Shown: piece after piece, positions 27,072-34,985 of the stretch | Position numbering within the stretch: position 1 is the stretch's first letter | Layout: each line of letters opens with the position of its first letter | Assembly: GCF_018408855.1 (NCBI RefSeq) | Contig: NZ_AP024327.1 | Coordinates: 124,001-188,000 of the forward strand | DNA from: Caballeronia sp. NK8 | GTDB lineage: Bacteria > Pseudomonadota > Gammaproteobacteria > Burkholderiales > Burkholderiaceae | Direction: 5' to 3' | Length of the DNA stretch: 64,000 bases | Position numbers and translations under genes: made by a program | Notes under the pieces: generated by a model | Told to the model about the DNA's origin: nothing | What the model saw: only the letters and a program-made list of their open reading frames with translations | The model's database searches: none

Positions 27072-28720
27072 GCAGGCGCCTGAAACGCGCAGCCGCCGAG
27101 AATCGTGCCCCACACGCGCAATTGACCGAGACGCTCCGGCGGCACGTCATGCGGATCTTCATCGAGCACCGCGAAATCCGCGAACTTGCCGATCTCGATG
27201 CTACCGATCACATCGTCCATGCCGATCGTATAGGCCGCGCCAAGCGTGATCGCGCGCAGGGCATCGGCAACCTTCAGACGTTCCGCTTCACCCAGCACGC
27301 GGCCCGATGCGGTGCGCCGCTGCACCGCGCACCACGCGGTAAACAGCGGATTGAGCTGCGTGATCGGTGCATCCGAATGCAGGCCGAACGTGATGCCGAG
27401 TTCGTTCGCCGTGCCCGCCGCGTTCATGCGGTTCGCGCGATCGGCGCCCATCGTCTGCGCGTAGTGCGCGTCGCCCCAGTAGTAGATATGGTTCGAGAAG
27501 AAGTTCACGCACATGCCGAGGCGAGCGGCGCGTTCGAGTTGCCGTCTGTCGGCCATCTGACAATGCTGCAGCGTATGCCGGTGATCCGAACGTGGGTGCC
27601 GGTTCAGGATCGTTTCGATTGCATCCAGCACCAGTTCGGTGGCTTCATCGCCGTTCGTGTGGATGTGCAGTTGCAGCCCCGCGAGATGGAAGGGCAAAAA
27701 GGTTTCGACGAACTGCTCCGGCGGAATCAGCCATAACCCGTTGGGCCGCCCGTTCACATAGCCCGGCCAGCGCAGGCGCGCGGTAAAGCCCTGAATCGAA
27801 CCATCGACGATGAACTTGACCGGCCCGAAGCGCAGCTTCTCCGAGTTGAGCGTCATGGCTTCGAGCACGCGGGCAGGGCCGCCTTCCGGATTGCGCTGCG
27901 GCCCGAACGCGGGCACGAGTCGAATCGGAAAACGTGCATCGCGCGTGACTTCGACGAGATTGCGCATGCCCTTGTCGGACAGATCGTTGAGCAGATCGGT
28001 GGCCGTCGTCACGCCCGCGAGTTGCGCGACCTTGCCGAAATCGCGGATCGCAGCGGGGTTGTCGCTCGCCGAAAGGGAAAGCCTCGCGCCGATCACGCGA
28101 TACACCGGAAACATCGCCGCGAACTCCTGCAATTCGCCGGTGAGCCCGCCGCGCTCGTCCTTCACGATGCCATCGACGTCGGTGTCTTCGTCGATGCCGG
28201 CGAGTGCGAGCATCGGCGAATTCACGTTCATCAGATGCACGCTCGCATGCAGGATCGCGATGGGACGCGTCGCCGATACGCGATCGAGCTGCGCCGCCGT
28301 CAGACGCTCGCTGCCGAAGAAGATCGGGTCGAAGCCCCACGCGAGCAGCGGCGCGCTGGCGTCATCGAGCTTGCGTTCGGCTTCCTGCAGGCGCTCGATC
28401 ACCGCGTCGAGCGATTGCAGGCCGGGCCAGCGCGTGCCGTCTGGACCGCGCCGCTCGTAATAGCCGACATAGACCGCGCTCCACATCGCGCCTTCCATCA
28501 GATGCGAATGACCCTCGACGAGACCGGGCATCAGCACCTTGTCGCTGAATGACGTGTCCGGCTCGGCATCGGTCCATTGCCGCATGTCGTCGAGCGTGCC
28601 GACCGCGAGGATTTTGCCTTCGCGGATGGCTACGTGCGTCACGACCGGCTGACGCGGATTCATCGTCAGAATCTTGCGTGCTGCGAGCACTTTTACTGCG
28701 TTGTCGTTGGTTCGGGTCAT
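27068..28720 (-). CDS. YtcJ-type amidohydrolase (amidohydrolase family 3)
   Basis: A 550-residue metal-dependent hydrolase. The HxH metal motif is in GLVEGHSHLMEGA near residue 67, more ligands appear in LQLHIHTNGDEA and RHTLQHCQMA, and the catalytic Asp lies in GLHSDAPITQLNPLFTAW. The family hydrolyses amides such as formamides and N-acyl compounds. It overlaps the Na+/solute symporter stop (ATGA) and is followed by a metallochaperone GTPase, forming an uptake-plus-hydrolysis unit. Because the operon diverges from taurine dehydrogenase genes, an N-acyltaurine amidase role is an attractive but unproven idea. Confidence 0.82.
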   Translation of the reverse strand: MTRTNDNAVKVLAARKILTMNPRQPVVTHVAIREGKILAVGTLDDMRQWTDAEPDTSFSDKVLMPGLVEGHSHLMEGAMWSAVYVGYYERRGPDGTRWPGLQSLDAVIERLQEAERKLDDASAPLLAWGFDPIFFGSERLTAAQLDRVSATRPIAILHASVHLMNVNSPMLALAGIDEDTDVDGIVKDERGGLTGELQEFAAMFPVYRVIGARLSLSASDNPAAIRDFGKVAQLAGVTTATDLLNDLSDKGMRNLVEVTRDARFPIRLVPAFGPQRNPEGGPARVLEAMTLNSEKLRFGPVKFIVDGSIQGFTARLRWPGYVNGRPNGLWLIPPEQFVETFLPFHLAGLQLHIHTNGDEATELVLDAIETILNRHPRSDHRHTLQHCQMADRRQLERAARLGMCVNFFSNHIYYWGDAHYAQTMGADRANRMNAAGTANELGITFGLHSDAPITQLNPLFTAWCAVQRRTASGRVLGEAERLKVADALRAITLGAAYTIGMDDVIGSIEIGKFADFAVLDEDPHDVPPERLGQLRVWGTILGGCAFQAPA

Positions 28721-30120
28721 GAGTCGTTCGAGTGGATCAGGTCTGCATGAACGTGTTTGCGGCCCGCGCTCGGATTGCTGAGAAACACCACGAGCACGTT
28801 CGCCGCGAGACAGATGAGGCCGATATTGAGGCCGGCGATATCGACATGGAACGCATACAGGACGACCGCGAGCACCTGCCCCACGAGCAGCCCCGCTGCG
28901 ATGGCGCGCGCACTCACGCGCAGCCCGAGCACGATCGCGATGACGCCGGGAAAGAACTGCGTGACACCGTAATAAGTCATGTTGATGAGCGTGAGCATCA
29001 GGTTGGGCGTAGCGAGCGTCATGACGATGGAGAGCAGCAGATAAAGCCCGATCACCACTTTGGCGCCGGCCTTCTGACGTGTCTCCGGCATGTTCGGCAG
29101 CAGATTGCGCGTGACCACGGGCCCGATCGCGAGGCAGATGCCCGCGAGCACCAGCAGGCCTGAAAGCGATGCGCCCGCCGCGACGAGACCGACCAGCCAC
29201 GGCGGCAACAGATGCACGACCGCGGTGAAGAACGCTTCGTTGGGCGAGGCGAGCGGCACGTTCTGCGCGATCGCGTAGTACGACGCGACCACGAGAAAAG
29301 GATACATCAGCATGTAAAGCGGCATGACCACCTGCGAGCGGCGGATCGTGTTCGCGCTCTTCGCGGTGAAGAAGTTCTGGATCGCAAACGGCATCACGTA
29401 GAAGCCGAGCGACTGGAACAGCATCGTGCTCATCGAGAACGTGAGCTGATGCGTGCTCATCGCGTTCGATACATGCTGGCTCGCGGCCCTGAACACCGGC
29501 TCGACGCCCGCTTCCCAGGCCACCGCGATGCCCGTGATGACGATCGCGGCGACCATCAGGAGGTCCTTCAGAATCGCGATATACGCCGATGCGCGCACGC
29601 CGGCGATCGCGATATACGCGAACGCGAGCAGCGCCGAGATCATGATGAGGACGACCGGATTCACGTTCCAGCCGAGGCCCTTGAGCGCGGCGACGAGACC
29701 GGTGAACTGTAACTGTCCCCACGGCAGCAGAAAGACGAGCGCGGAGATGGCGACGATCAGTTCGAGCGTGCGGCTCCCGAAGTGCCCCTTGAACAGGTCG
29801 GGCAGGGTGATGGCGTTATAGCGCTTGCCCGCCTCCCAGATTTTCGGTCCGATGAAATAACCGATCGGATACGCGAGCAGGATATAGCCGAGGAACCAGA
29901 CGCCGTAGGTCGGCCCTTTCGCATAGATGCCGCCGGGAAAGCCCACCATCGTGCCGATGCTGTAGATTTCGCCCGCCGCGAGAAAGAACACGAGCCACGC
30001 GCCGAATTGACGCGATGCGACAAAGAAATCGTGCACGCTTTGCGAGCCGCGCCCTTTGCCCGCGCGCAGCGCGAGCCACAGCGACAGCGCGATGAAGCCC
30101 AGAAATACCGTGGAAGCCAT
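28717..30120 (-). CDS. Sodium:solute symporter (SSS family)
   Basis: A 467-residue membrane protein with about thirteen hydrophobic helices and the SSS-type N-terminus VHDFFVASRQFGAWLVFFLAAGEIYS. Relatives include pantothenate (PanF), proline (PutP) and monocarboxylate carriers. The ATG at 30120 is chosen because AAGGAG lies upstream and the hydrophobic first helix begins at once. Preceded by a DUF3311 protein gene, its usual small partner, and coupled to the amidohydrolase by a 4-nt overlap. It probably imports the amidohydrolase substrate. Confidence 0.88.
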   Translation of the reverse strand: MASTVFLGFIALSLWLALRAGKGRGSQSVHDFFVASRQFGAWLVFFLAAGEIYSIGTMVGFPGGIYAKGPTYGVWFLGYILLAYPIGYFIGPKIWEAGKRYNAITLPDLFKGHFGSRTLELIVAISALVFLLPWGQLQFTGLVAALKGLGWNVNPVVLIMISALLAFAYIAIAGVRASAYIAILKDLLMVAAIVITGIAVAWEAGVEPVFRAASQHVSNAMSTHQLTFSMSTMLFQSLGFYVMPFAIQNFFTAKSANTIRRSQVVMPLYMLMYPFLVVASYYAIAQNVPLASPNEAFFTAVVHLLPPWLVGLVAAGASLSGLLVLAGICLAIGPVVTRNLLPNMPETRQKAGAKVVIGLYLLLSIVMTLATPNLMLTLINMTYYGVTQFFPGVIAIVLGLRVSARAIAAGLLVGQVLAVVLYAFHVDIAGLNIGLICLAANVLVVFLSNPSAGRKHVHADLIHSNDS

Positions 30121-30134
30121 GTCGAAACTCTCCT

Positions 30135-30344
30135 TTATGCGCCGCGCGCTTCGCGCTGTTCCGCTTTTTTGTCGAACAGAATCCAGCAAAGCTGGAGGCA
30201 AACGGACGTCAGCACGAACCAGCCGAATATCCACGCGTAGATAAACGGAACGCCGAGCACATAAAAATCGTTCGACGCCGCCCACGGCAGCAGGCCGATG
30301 ACGCCGACAAACGGCAAACCGAGTCCGATCAAGAGTTTCAGCAT
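30135..30344 (-). CDS. DUF3311 small membrane protein
   Basis: A 69-residue protein with two hydrophobic helices (LLIGLGLPFVGVIGLLPW and FIYAWIFGWFVLTSVCLQ). DUF3311 proteins are encoded next to SSS symporters and are thought to be accessory subunits, similar in size to the small partner of acetate permease. It is the first gene of the minus-strand operon, 14 bp before the symporter gene, and faces tauY across a 235-bp gap. Confidence 0.8.
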   Translation of the reverse strand: MLKLLIGLGLPFVGVIGLLPWAASNDFYVLGVPFIYAWIFGWFVLTSVCLQLCWILFDKKAEQREARGA

Positions 30345-30439
30345 GGGTCACTCCGCAGGATCATGGGCGCCGCGCGGGACGGGCATGCGCGGGCAAAAAG
30401 GGATGCGGCTCAGTATGGCCTTACAAAAATGGCCGGCCG

Positions 30440-30528
30440 TAGTGCCAGAAAGGACCAATCGCTGGGGCCAGTGACGCGCCAGCGAAACCCGCGTCCTGGC
30501 ACTAACGATGGTTCCGGCGTGGCACTAA
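30440..30528. promoter_or_regulatory. Three TGGCACTA boxes in the tauY/DUF3311 divergent promoter
   Basis: CTGGCACTAA at 30496-30505 and GTGGCACTAA at 30519-30528 are direct repeats with starts 23 bp apart, and an inverted copy, TAGTGCCAG, is at 30440-30448. Direct repeats about two helical turns apart are the usual layout for MocR regulators, and the wording resembles the TauR site CTGGACYTAA. The candidate binder is the MocR protein encoded at 12795-14312. Inference. Confidence 0.55.
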
Positions 30529-30579
30529 GCGCGCTGCGGAGTTCGGTGCAACATGGAGCTACTTTCCAAGGAGTTATCG

Positions 30580-32013
30580 GTGGCTACTCTCGATTACGCT
30601 GCGCCGGCCCTTCGAGGCGCGTGCGCCCCATACGATCCGCTCTACGACCCGCTCGTCTCGCCCATCGGCCGTCAGCCGATGGACTACGCGCCCACCTACT
30701 GGGTCGCGACGGCAGGCGCGCCGCCCGAAGACGACGGACCCTTGCCCGGCGATGCCGATGTCGACGTACTGATCGTCGGCGCTGGATTCACCGGCCTTTC
30801 GACCGCGCTCTTTCTGGCACGCGAGCACGGCATCCGCGCGATGATCGTCGATGCGAACCGCACCGCCTGGGGCTGCACGAGCCGCAACGGCGGGCAGGGG
30901 CAGAACGCGAGCGGCAGGCTGTACCGCTCGCAATGGGTCGAGCGCTGGGGCAAGCAGACGGCGCTCAAGCTCGACGCCGAAATTCGCGAAGGCTTCGACA
31001 CGTTCCGGCAGTTGATAGGCGAATTCGCGTGCGATGCGCAGCCGGGCGGGCATCTTTACATCGCGCACCGTCCGCGCAAACTGGATTTCCTCACCAACGA
31101 ATGCCGCGTGATGCGCGATGTGTTCGGCTATGACACGCGCATGCTGAGCGCGAAGGACGTCGCGCAATCGTATGTCGACGATCGCGAAAGCTGCGGCGCG
31201 CTGCTCGAACCCGATGGCATCGGCGTGCATCCGCTCAAGCTCGCGTTCGGCTATCTGCGCATGGCGCGCTCGCTCGGCGTGAAGGTGCATCCGGGCACGC
31301 CCGTGCTCGACGTCGAGACGATTCGCGGCGTGCATCACGTACGCACGCCGCGCGGCGTGATTCGCGCGAAGGCGGTGGCATTCGCGACCGGCGGCTATAC
31401 GCGCAACGACATGCATCGCACGCTTTCCGCGAAGATCATGCCGATCCTTTCCAACTCGCTCGTCACGCGTCCGCTCACGCAGGAAGAACTCGCTTCGACA
31501 GGCTTCCGCTCGCGCCAGGTCATCACCGATACGCGCACGCTGCGCTTCTACTATCGCCTGTTGCCGGACAACCGCGTGCAGATCGGCAGCCGCAGTGCGA
31601 TCACCGGCGCGGACGCGGCGAACCCCCGGCATATGGACGTGCTCATCGAAGGATTGCATCGCAAGTTTCCTTCGTTGAAAGGCATTCGCATCGATTACTC
31701 GTGGTGGGGCTGGGTCGATGTGAGTCACGACATGATGCCGCGCGTCGCGCAGCCCGATCCGCAGCAGAGCATTTTCTACGCGGTGGGATATGGCGGCAAT
31801 GGCGTGTCGTTCTCCGCGCATGCGGGGCGGCGCATGGCCGAGCGCATCGCGGGCAAATGGCAGCACAGCCGCGACGATCTGCCGATCTACGACTCCGCGC
31901 TCGAATATCCGAACGTGATGGGCATGGTGCGGTGGAAAGGCTTCGCGCCATTCCGCCGGGTCGGCCAACGGTTTCTGTATCACAAGTATCTGGCGCAGGA
32001 CGAGAAGCGCTAG
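30580..32013 (+). CDS. tauY: Taurine dehydrogenase large subunit (DadA-like FAD oxidoreductase)
   Basis: A 477-residue DAO/DadA-family flavoprotein. The FAD-binding VDVLIVGAGFTGLSTALFLA is near residues 57-76, followed by CTSRNGGQGQNASGRL and near the end YAVGYGGNGVSFSAHAGRRMAERI. The N-terminal YDPLVSPI..DYAPTYWVATAG region matches TauY proteins as I recall them. TauXY oxidises taurine to sulfoacetaldehyde and ammonium with a cytochrome c acceptor. A GTG at 30580 is chosen over an ATG 27 nt upstream because AAGGAG lies exactly 6 nt before it. It is followed by a SnoaL-like TauX gene and a permease gene. Confidence 0.8.
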   Translation: MATLDYAAPALRGACAPYDPLYDPLVSPIGRQPMDYAPTYWVATAGAPPEDDGPLPGDADVDVLIVGAGFTGLSTALFLAREHGIRAMIVDANRTAWGCTSRNGGQGQNASGRLYRSQWVERWGKQTALKLDAEIREGFDTFRQLIGEFACDAQPGGHLYIAHRPRKLDFLTNECRVMRDVFGYDTRMLSAKDVAQSYVDDRESCGALLEPDGIGVHPLKLAFGYLRMARSLGVKVHPGTPVLDVETIRGVHHVRTPRGVIRAKAVAFATGGYTRNDMHRTLSAKIMPILSNSLVTRPLTQEELASTGFRSRQVITDTRTLRFYYRLLPDNRVQIGSRSAITGADAANPRHMDVLIEGLHRKFPSLKGIRIDYSWWGWVDVSHDMMPRVAQPDPQQSIFYAVGYGGNGVSFSAHAGRRMAERIAGKWQHSRDDLPIYDSALEYPNVMGMVRWKGFAPFRRVGQRFLYHKYLAQDEKR

Positions 32014-32055
32014 ACCCGGTTGAACCCTTTCGCAACACACTGACAATATCGACAC

Positions 32056-32448
32056 ATGAGCACTCAAACGAATCAGGACTACCTCCGCCTTCTGGAGTCC
32101 TTCAACGATGCATGGAACCGGCACGACATCGATGCATTGATGAACTGCATGGCGGACGAATGCGTCTTTCACGGCGTGGCCGGACCCGGCGCATTGGGCC
32201 GCACCTTCGAGGGCCGCGTCGAAGTGCGCAAGGGCTTCACGCTCGCGTGGGAAACCTTTCCCGATGCGTCGTGGCAAGACGGCGAACATTTCGTGAGCGG
32301 CGAGCGCGGCGTATCGGAATCGACGTTTCGTGGCACCAAGGCGGACGGCTCGCGCATCGAAGCGCGCATGGTGGACGTCTTCACGTTCAGGAACGGCAGG
32401 ATCGCGGTGAAGAATGCGTATCGCAAGGATCGTCCGGCCATCGCGTGA
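32056..32448 (+). CDS. tauX: Taurine dehydrogenase small subunit (SnoaL/NTF2-like)
   Basis: A 130-residue NTF2-fold protein (FNDAWNRHDIDALMNCMADECVFHG at residues 15-39, EARMVDVFTFRNGRI near the end). By itself the fold is not specific, but TauX, the small subunit of taurine dehydrogenase, belongs to this fold and is always beside tauY, as here with 42 bp between them. Alternatively it is an unrelated SnoaL-like protein; the context makes that less likely. Confidence 0.72.
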   Translation: MSTQTNQDYLRLLESFNDAWNRHDIDALMNCMADECVFHGVAGPGALGRTFEGRVEVRKGFTLAWETFPDASWQDGEHFVSGERGVSESTFRGTKADGSRIEARMVDVFTFRNGRIAVKNAYRKDRPAIA

Positions 32449-32527
32449 CTGAATGAAGGCGCCTCGACCCGCGGGCAATGAACCGGCGGGCGAACGCAGA
32501 ACCGACACAAGCAAATCAGGAGACGAC

Positions 32528-33967
32528 ATGCACTCGAACACGGATCAGGGCGATCTCAAATGTGGCCTCAAGCAGCGCCACATGACGATGATCGCATTGG
32601 GCGGCGTCATAGGCGCCGGACTTTTCGTCGGCAGCGGTGTGGTGATCCAGCAGGCCGGGCCCGCCGCGATTCTCTCGTTTCTCATCACGGGCGGCCTCGT
32701 GGTGCTCGTCATGCGCATGCTCGGCGAGATGGCGTGCGCGATGCCCGCCGTCGGCTCGTTCTATGAATATGCGCGGCTGGCCTTTAAAACGCAGCGCGGG
32801 CCGGGACGTCTCGCCGGCTTTCTGACGGGCTGGATGTACTGGTACTTCTGGGTCATCGTGATCGCGCTCGAAGCGGTCGCGGGCGCGAAGCTCGTGCAGT
32901 TCTGGATACCCGATGTGCCTTCATGGATCATCAGTCTCGTGCTGCTCGTCGTGCTCACGTTGACCAACCTGATTTCGGTCGGCAGCTACGGCGAGTTCGA
33001 GTTCTGGTTCTCGTCGATCAAGGTCGGCGCGATCATCGTGTTCCTGTTTCTCGGCGGCCTGTATGTCTGCGGTTTCTGGCCCGCGTCGATGCACACGACC
33101 GACGTCGCCACGACCTTCCTCGGACATGGCGGCTTCATGCCCAACGGCATCGGGCCAGTGATGACAGGAGCGGTTGCAGCGACAGGCTTCTACTTCGGCG
33201 CGGAGATCGTCACGATCGCGGCGGCCGAAGCGAAGGAGCCCGCGAAGGCCGTCGCGAAGGCGACCAATTCGGTGATCACGCGCGTGCTCGTGTTCTACGT
33301 CGGCTCGGTGGCGCTCGTCGTCGCGCTGGTGCCGTGGAATTCGCATCAGATGGCGACGCCTTATGTGAGCGCGCTCGAAGTGATGGGCATGCCCGCCGCC
33401 GCCAACGTGATGAACGCGATCGTGCTGACCGCCGTGCTCTCCGCGCTGAATTCGGGCCTGTATGCGGCTTCGCGCATGTTGTTCGCGCTGACCCGTCACG
33501 GCGATGCGCCTCTCGGCCTCGCAAAGGTGAACAAGCGCGGCGTGCCGACGCGCGCCATCCTGCTCGGCACCGTGTTCGGCTATGTGTCGGTGGTGATGTC
33601 GTATATCTCGCCGGATACGGTGTTCGCGTTCCTCGTCAATTCATACGGCACGGTGGCGATCTTCGTGTACCTGCTGATCGCGTTCTCGCAGTTGCGTCTG
33701 CGCGCCCGCATGACGAGTTTCGAAGCCAACGATCTGCGCGTGCGCATGTGGGGATTTCCCTATCTCACCTGGCTCGCGATCTTCGGCATGAGCGCGATTC
33801 TCGTCGCGATGGCCTTCATCCCCGATCAGCGCAAGCCGCTGTGGCTGGGTGTCGCGAGTCTCGGCATTCTGATCGTCGCGTATATCGTGTTCAAGCGCGG
33901 CCGCAAGGAGGTCGAGATCGAATCAGAGGATCATTCGGCGCAGCATCTGCAGACCGTCGAACGTTGA
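32528..33967 (+). CDS. Amino acid permease (APC superfamily), possible taurine importer
   Basis: A 479-residue permease with twelve predicted helices. LKQRHMTMIALGGVIGAGLFVGSG near residue 14 is the substrate-site signature of the AAT branch, which includes GABA permease. AGGAG ends 5 nt before the ATG at 32528. It lies 79 bp after tauX on the same strand and ends before a perfect hairpin. Because GABA and taurine are close analogues and the gene is next to taurine dehydrogenase, taurine import is the best guess; no family-specific residue proves it. Confidence 0.8.
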   Translation: MHSNTDQGDLKCGLKQRHMTMIALGGVIGAGLFVGSGVVIQQAGPAAILSFLITGGLVVLVMRMLGEMACAMPAVGSFYEYARLAFKTQRGPGRLAGFLTGWMYWYFWVIVIALEAVAGAKLVQFWIPDVPSWIISLVLLVVLTLTNLISVGSYGEFEFWFSSIKVGAIIVFLFLGGLYVCGFWPASMHTTDVATTFLGHGGFMPNGIGPVMTGAVAATGFYFGAEIVTIAAAEAKEPAKAVAKATNSVITRVLVFYVGSVALVVALVPWNSHQMATPYVSALEVMGMPAAANVMNAIVLTAVLSALNSGLYAASRMLFALTRHGDAPLGLAKVNKRGVPTRAILLGTVFGYVSVVMSYISPDTVFAFLVNSYGTVAIFVYLLIAFSQLRLRARMTSFEANDLRVRMWGFPYLTWLAIFGMSAILVAMAFIPDQRKPLWLGVASLGILIVAYIVFKRGRKEVEIESEDHSAQHLQTVER

Positions 33968-33984
33968 GCGTCGAAGTAACGGAT

Positions 33985-34012
33985 AGCCGGTTTGCTGCAT
34001 CGCAAACCGGCT
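33985..34012. terminator. Hairpin between the permease and sauR genes
   Basis: AGCCGGTTTGC and GCAAACCGGCT pair perfectly over 11 bp around a 6-nt loop in the 46-bp gap between convergent genes. It probably serves as a bidirectional terminator, though T-runs are short on both strands. Confidence 0.6.
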
Positions 34013-34013
34013 G

Positions 34014-34775
34014 TCATTCCTTGAAAGTTCTGGCGGTTTCCTCGGCGGTGCGGCGCAGATCGGGTTCGAAGGCGAGTAGTTGATCCAGCGCAACACGCCC
34101 GACCGGCGCCTGAATCGCAATCGCGGCGCACGCGCGGTTGCGGTCCAGCATCACCGGCACCGCGATCGCAACGAGTCCCTGCAAATGCTCCTGATTGTTG
34201 ATCGCCAGCATGCGGCGGCGCGTCAACGCAAGCTCGCGGCGCAATGCGTCGCGGTCGGTGATGGTGCGCTCGGAGTATGAACGCAACGGCAGGCGCTCGA
34301 TCATCCGTTCGCGGCGTTCCTTCGGCAGAAAACTCAACAGCAGCTTGCCGCTCGCCGAGCAATGCAGCGGCACATGTGAGCCCGGCTGCAGGTGCATGCG
34401 CAGCGGCCAGCCGGTCTCGACGCGATCCACATACACCACGTCGTTGCCCGCGAGCATCGTCAGGTTGCAGGTCTCGCCGACGCGCGCGACGAGCTGTTCC
34501 AGCAGCGCATGACGCGCCGCGGCGGGCCCCGCATGCATCAGCACGTTGATGGCGAGCGAGCGCACGCGCGCCGAGCATTCGTAGAGCTTGTCGCTCGCAC
34601 CGCGCGTGACGAGCCAGGCATCCATCAGTTGCACGAGAATGCGATGCACCGTCTGCTTCGGCAGGCCGAGCGCATCGACGAGTTCTGTCATCGAGAGCGG
34701 GCGGTTCGCTTCGGCAAGTGCTTCGAGCACGCGAAACGCGCGCACTGCGGCGGCATTCGATTGATTCGATGTCAC
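34014..34775 (-). CDS. sauR: IclR family regulator, probable SauR
   Basis: A 253-residue protein with winged helix VRAFRVLEALAEANRPLSMTELVDALGLPKQTVHRIL (residues 11-47) and effector domain GETCNLTMLAGNDVVYVDR plus HCSASGKLLLSFLP. It is divergent from sauS-sauT-sauU, the position and order of the sauRSTU cluster described in Cupriavidus necator. It presumably controls the cluster in response to sulfoacetate or a derivative. Strong dyads lie in the shared promoter. Confidence 0.78.
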   Translation of the reverse strand: MTSNQSNAAAVRAFRVLEALAEANRPLSMTELVDALGLPKQTVHRILVQLMDAWLVTRGASDKLYECSARVRSLAINVLMHAGPAAARHALLEQLVARVGETCNLTMLAGNDVVYVDRVETGWPLRMHLQPGSHVPLHCSASGKLLLSFLPKERRERMIERLPLRSYSERTITDRDALRRELALTRRRMLAINNQEHLQGLVAIAVPVMLDRNRACAAIAIQAPVGRVALDQLLAFEPDLRRTAEETARTFKE

Positions 34776-34823
34776 GTTGCTTGTCTCCGTCTACATACTT
34801 TTCGCTTCCATTTCATTGTGCGT

Positions 34824-34860
34824 CGAAAACGGCAGTTTTCGGGACTCTGGAAAGTCCCGA
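34824..34860. promoter_or_regulatory. Two adjacent perfect dyads in the sauR/sauS promoter
   Basis: CGAAAAC-GGCA-GTTTTCG at 34824-34841 abuts TCGGGACT-N6-AGTCCCGA at 34839-34860. Both lie about 125-160 bp before sauS and 50-85 bp from sauR. They are likely SauR sites, or one is a site and one a transcript hairpin. Inference from symmetry. Confidence 0.5.
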
Positions 34861-34985
34861 AATCCTGATTCTCCGATGCTGACGGTTTGGCTGTATGCGT
34901 TAGTCCAGAAAACGGGACCGCGCGATGAGCGCGGCTGACTAGATTGGATAACACCTTCAATCTTTCACCAGCCGAGGTTCATCGC

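Noticed and set aside
30574..32541. 655-codon open frame on the minus strand across the tauYX genes
   Set aside because: Antisense shadow of high-GC coding sequence: Arg/Ala/His-rich, no motif, and it covers two recognisable genes.
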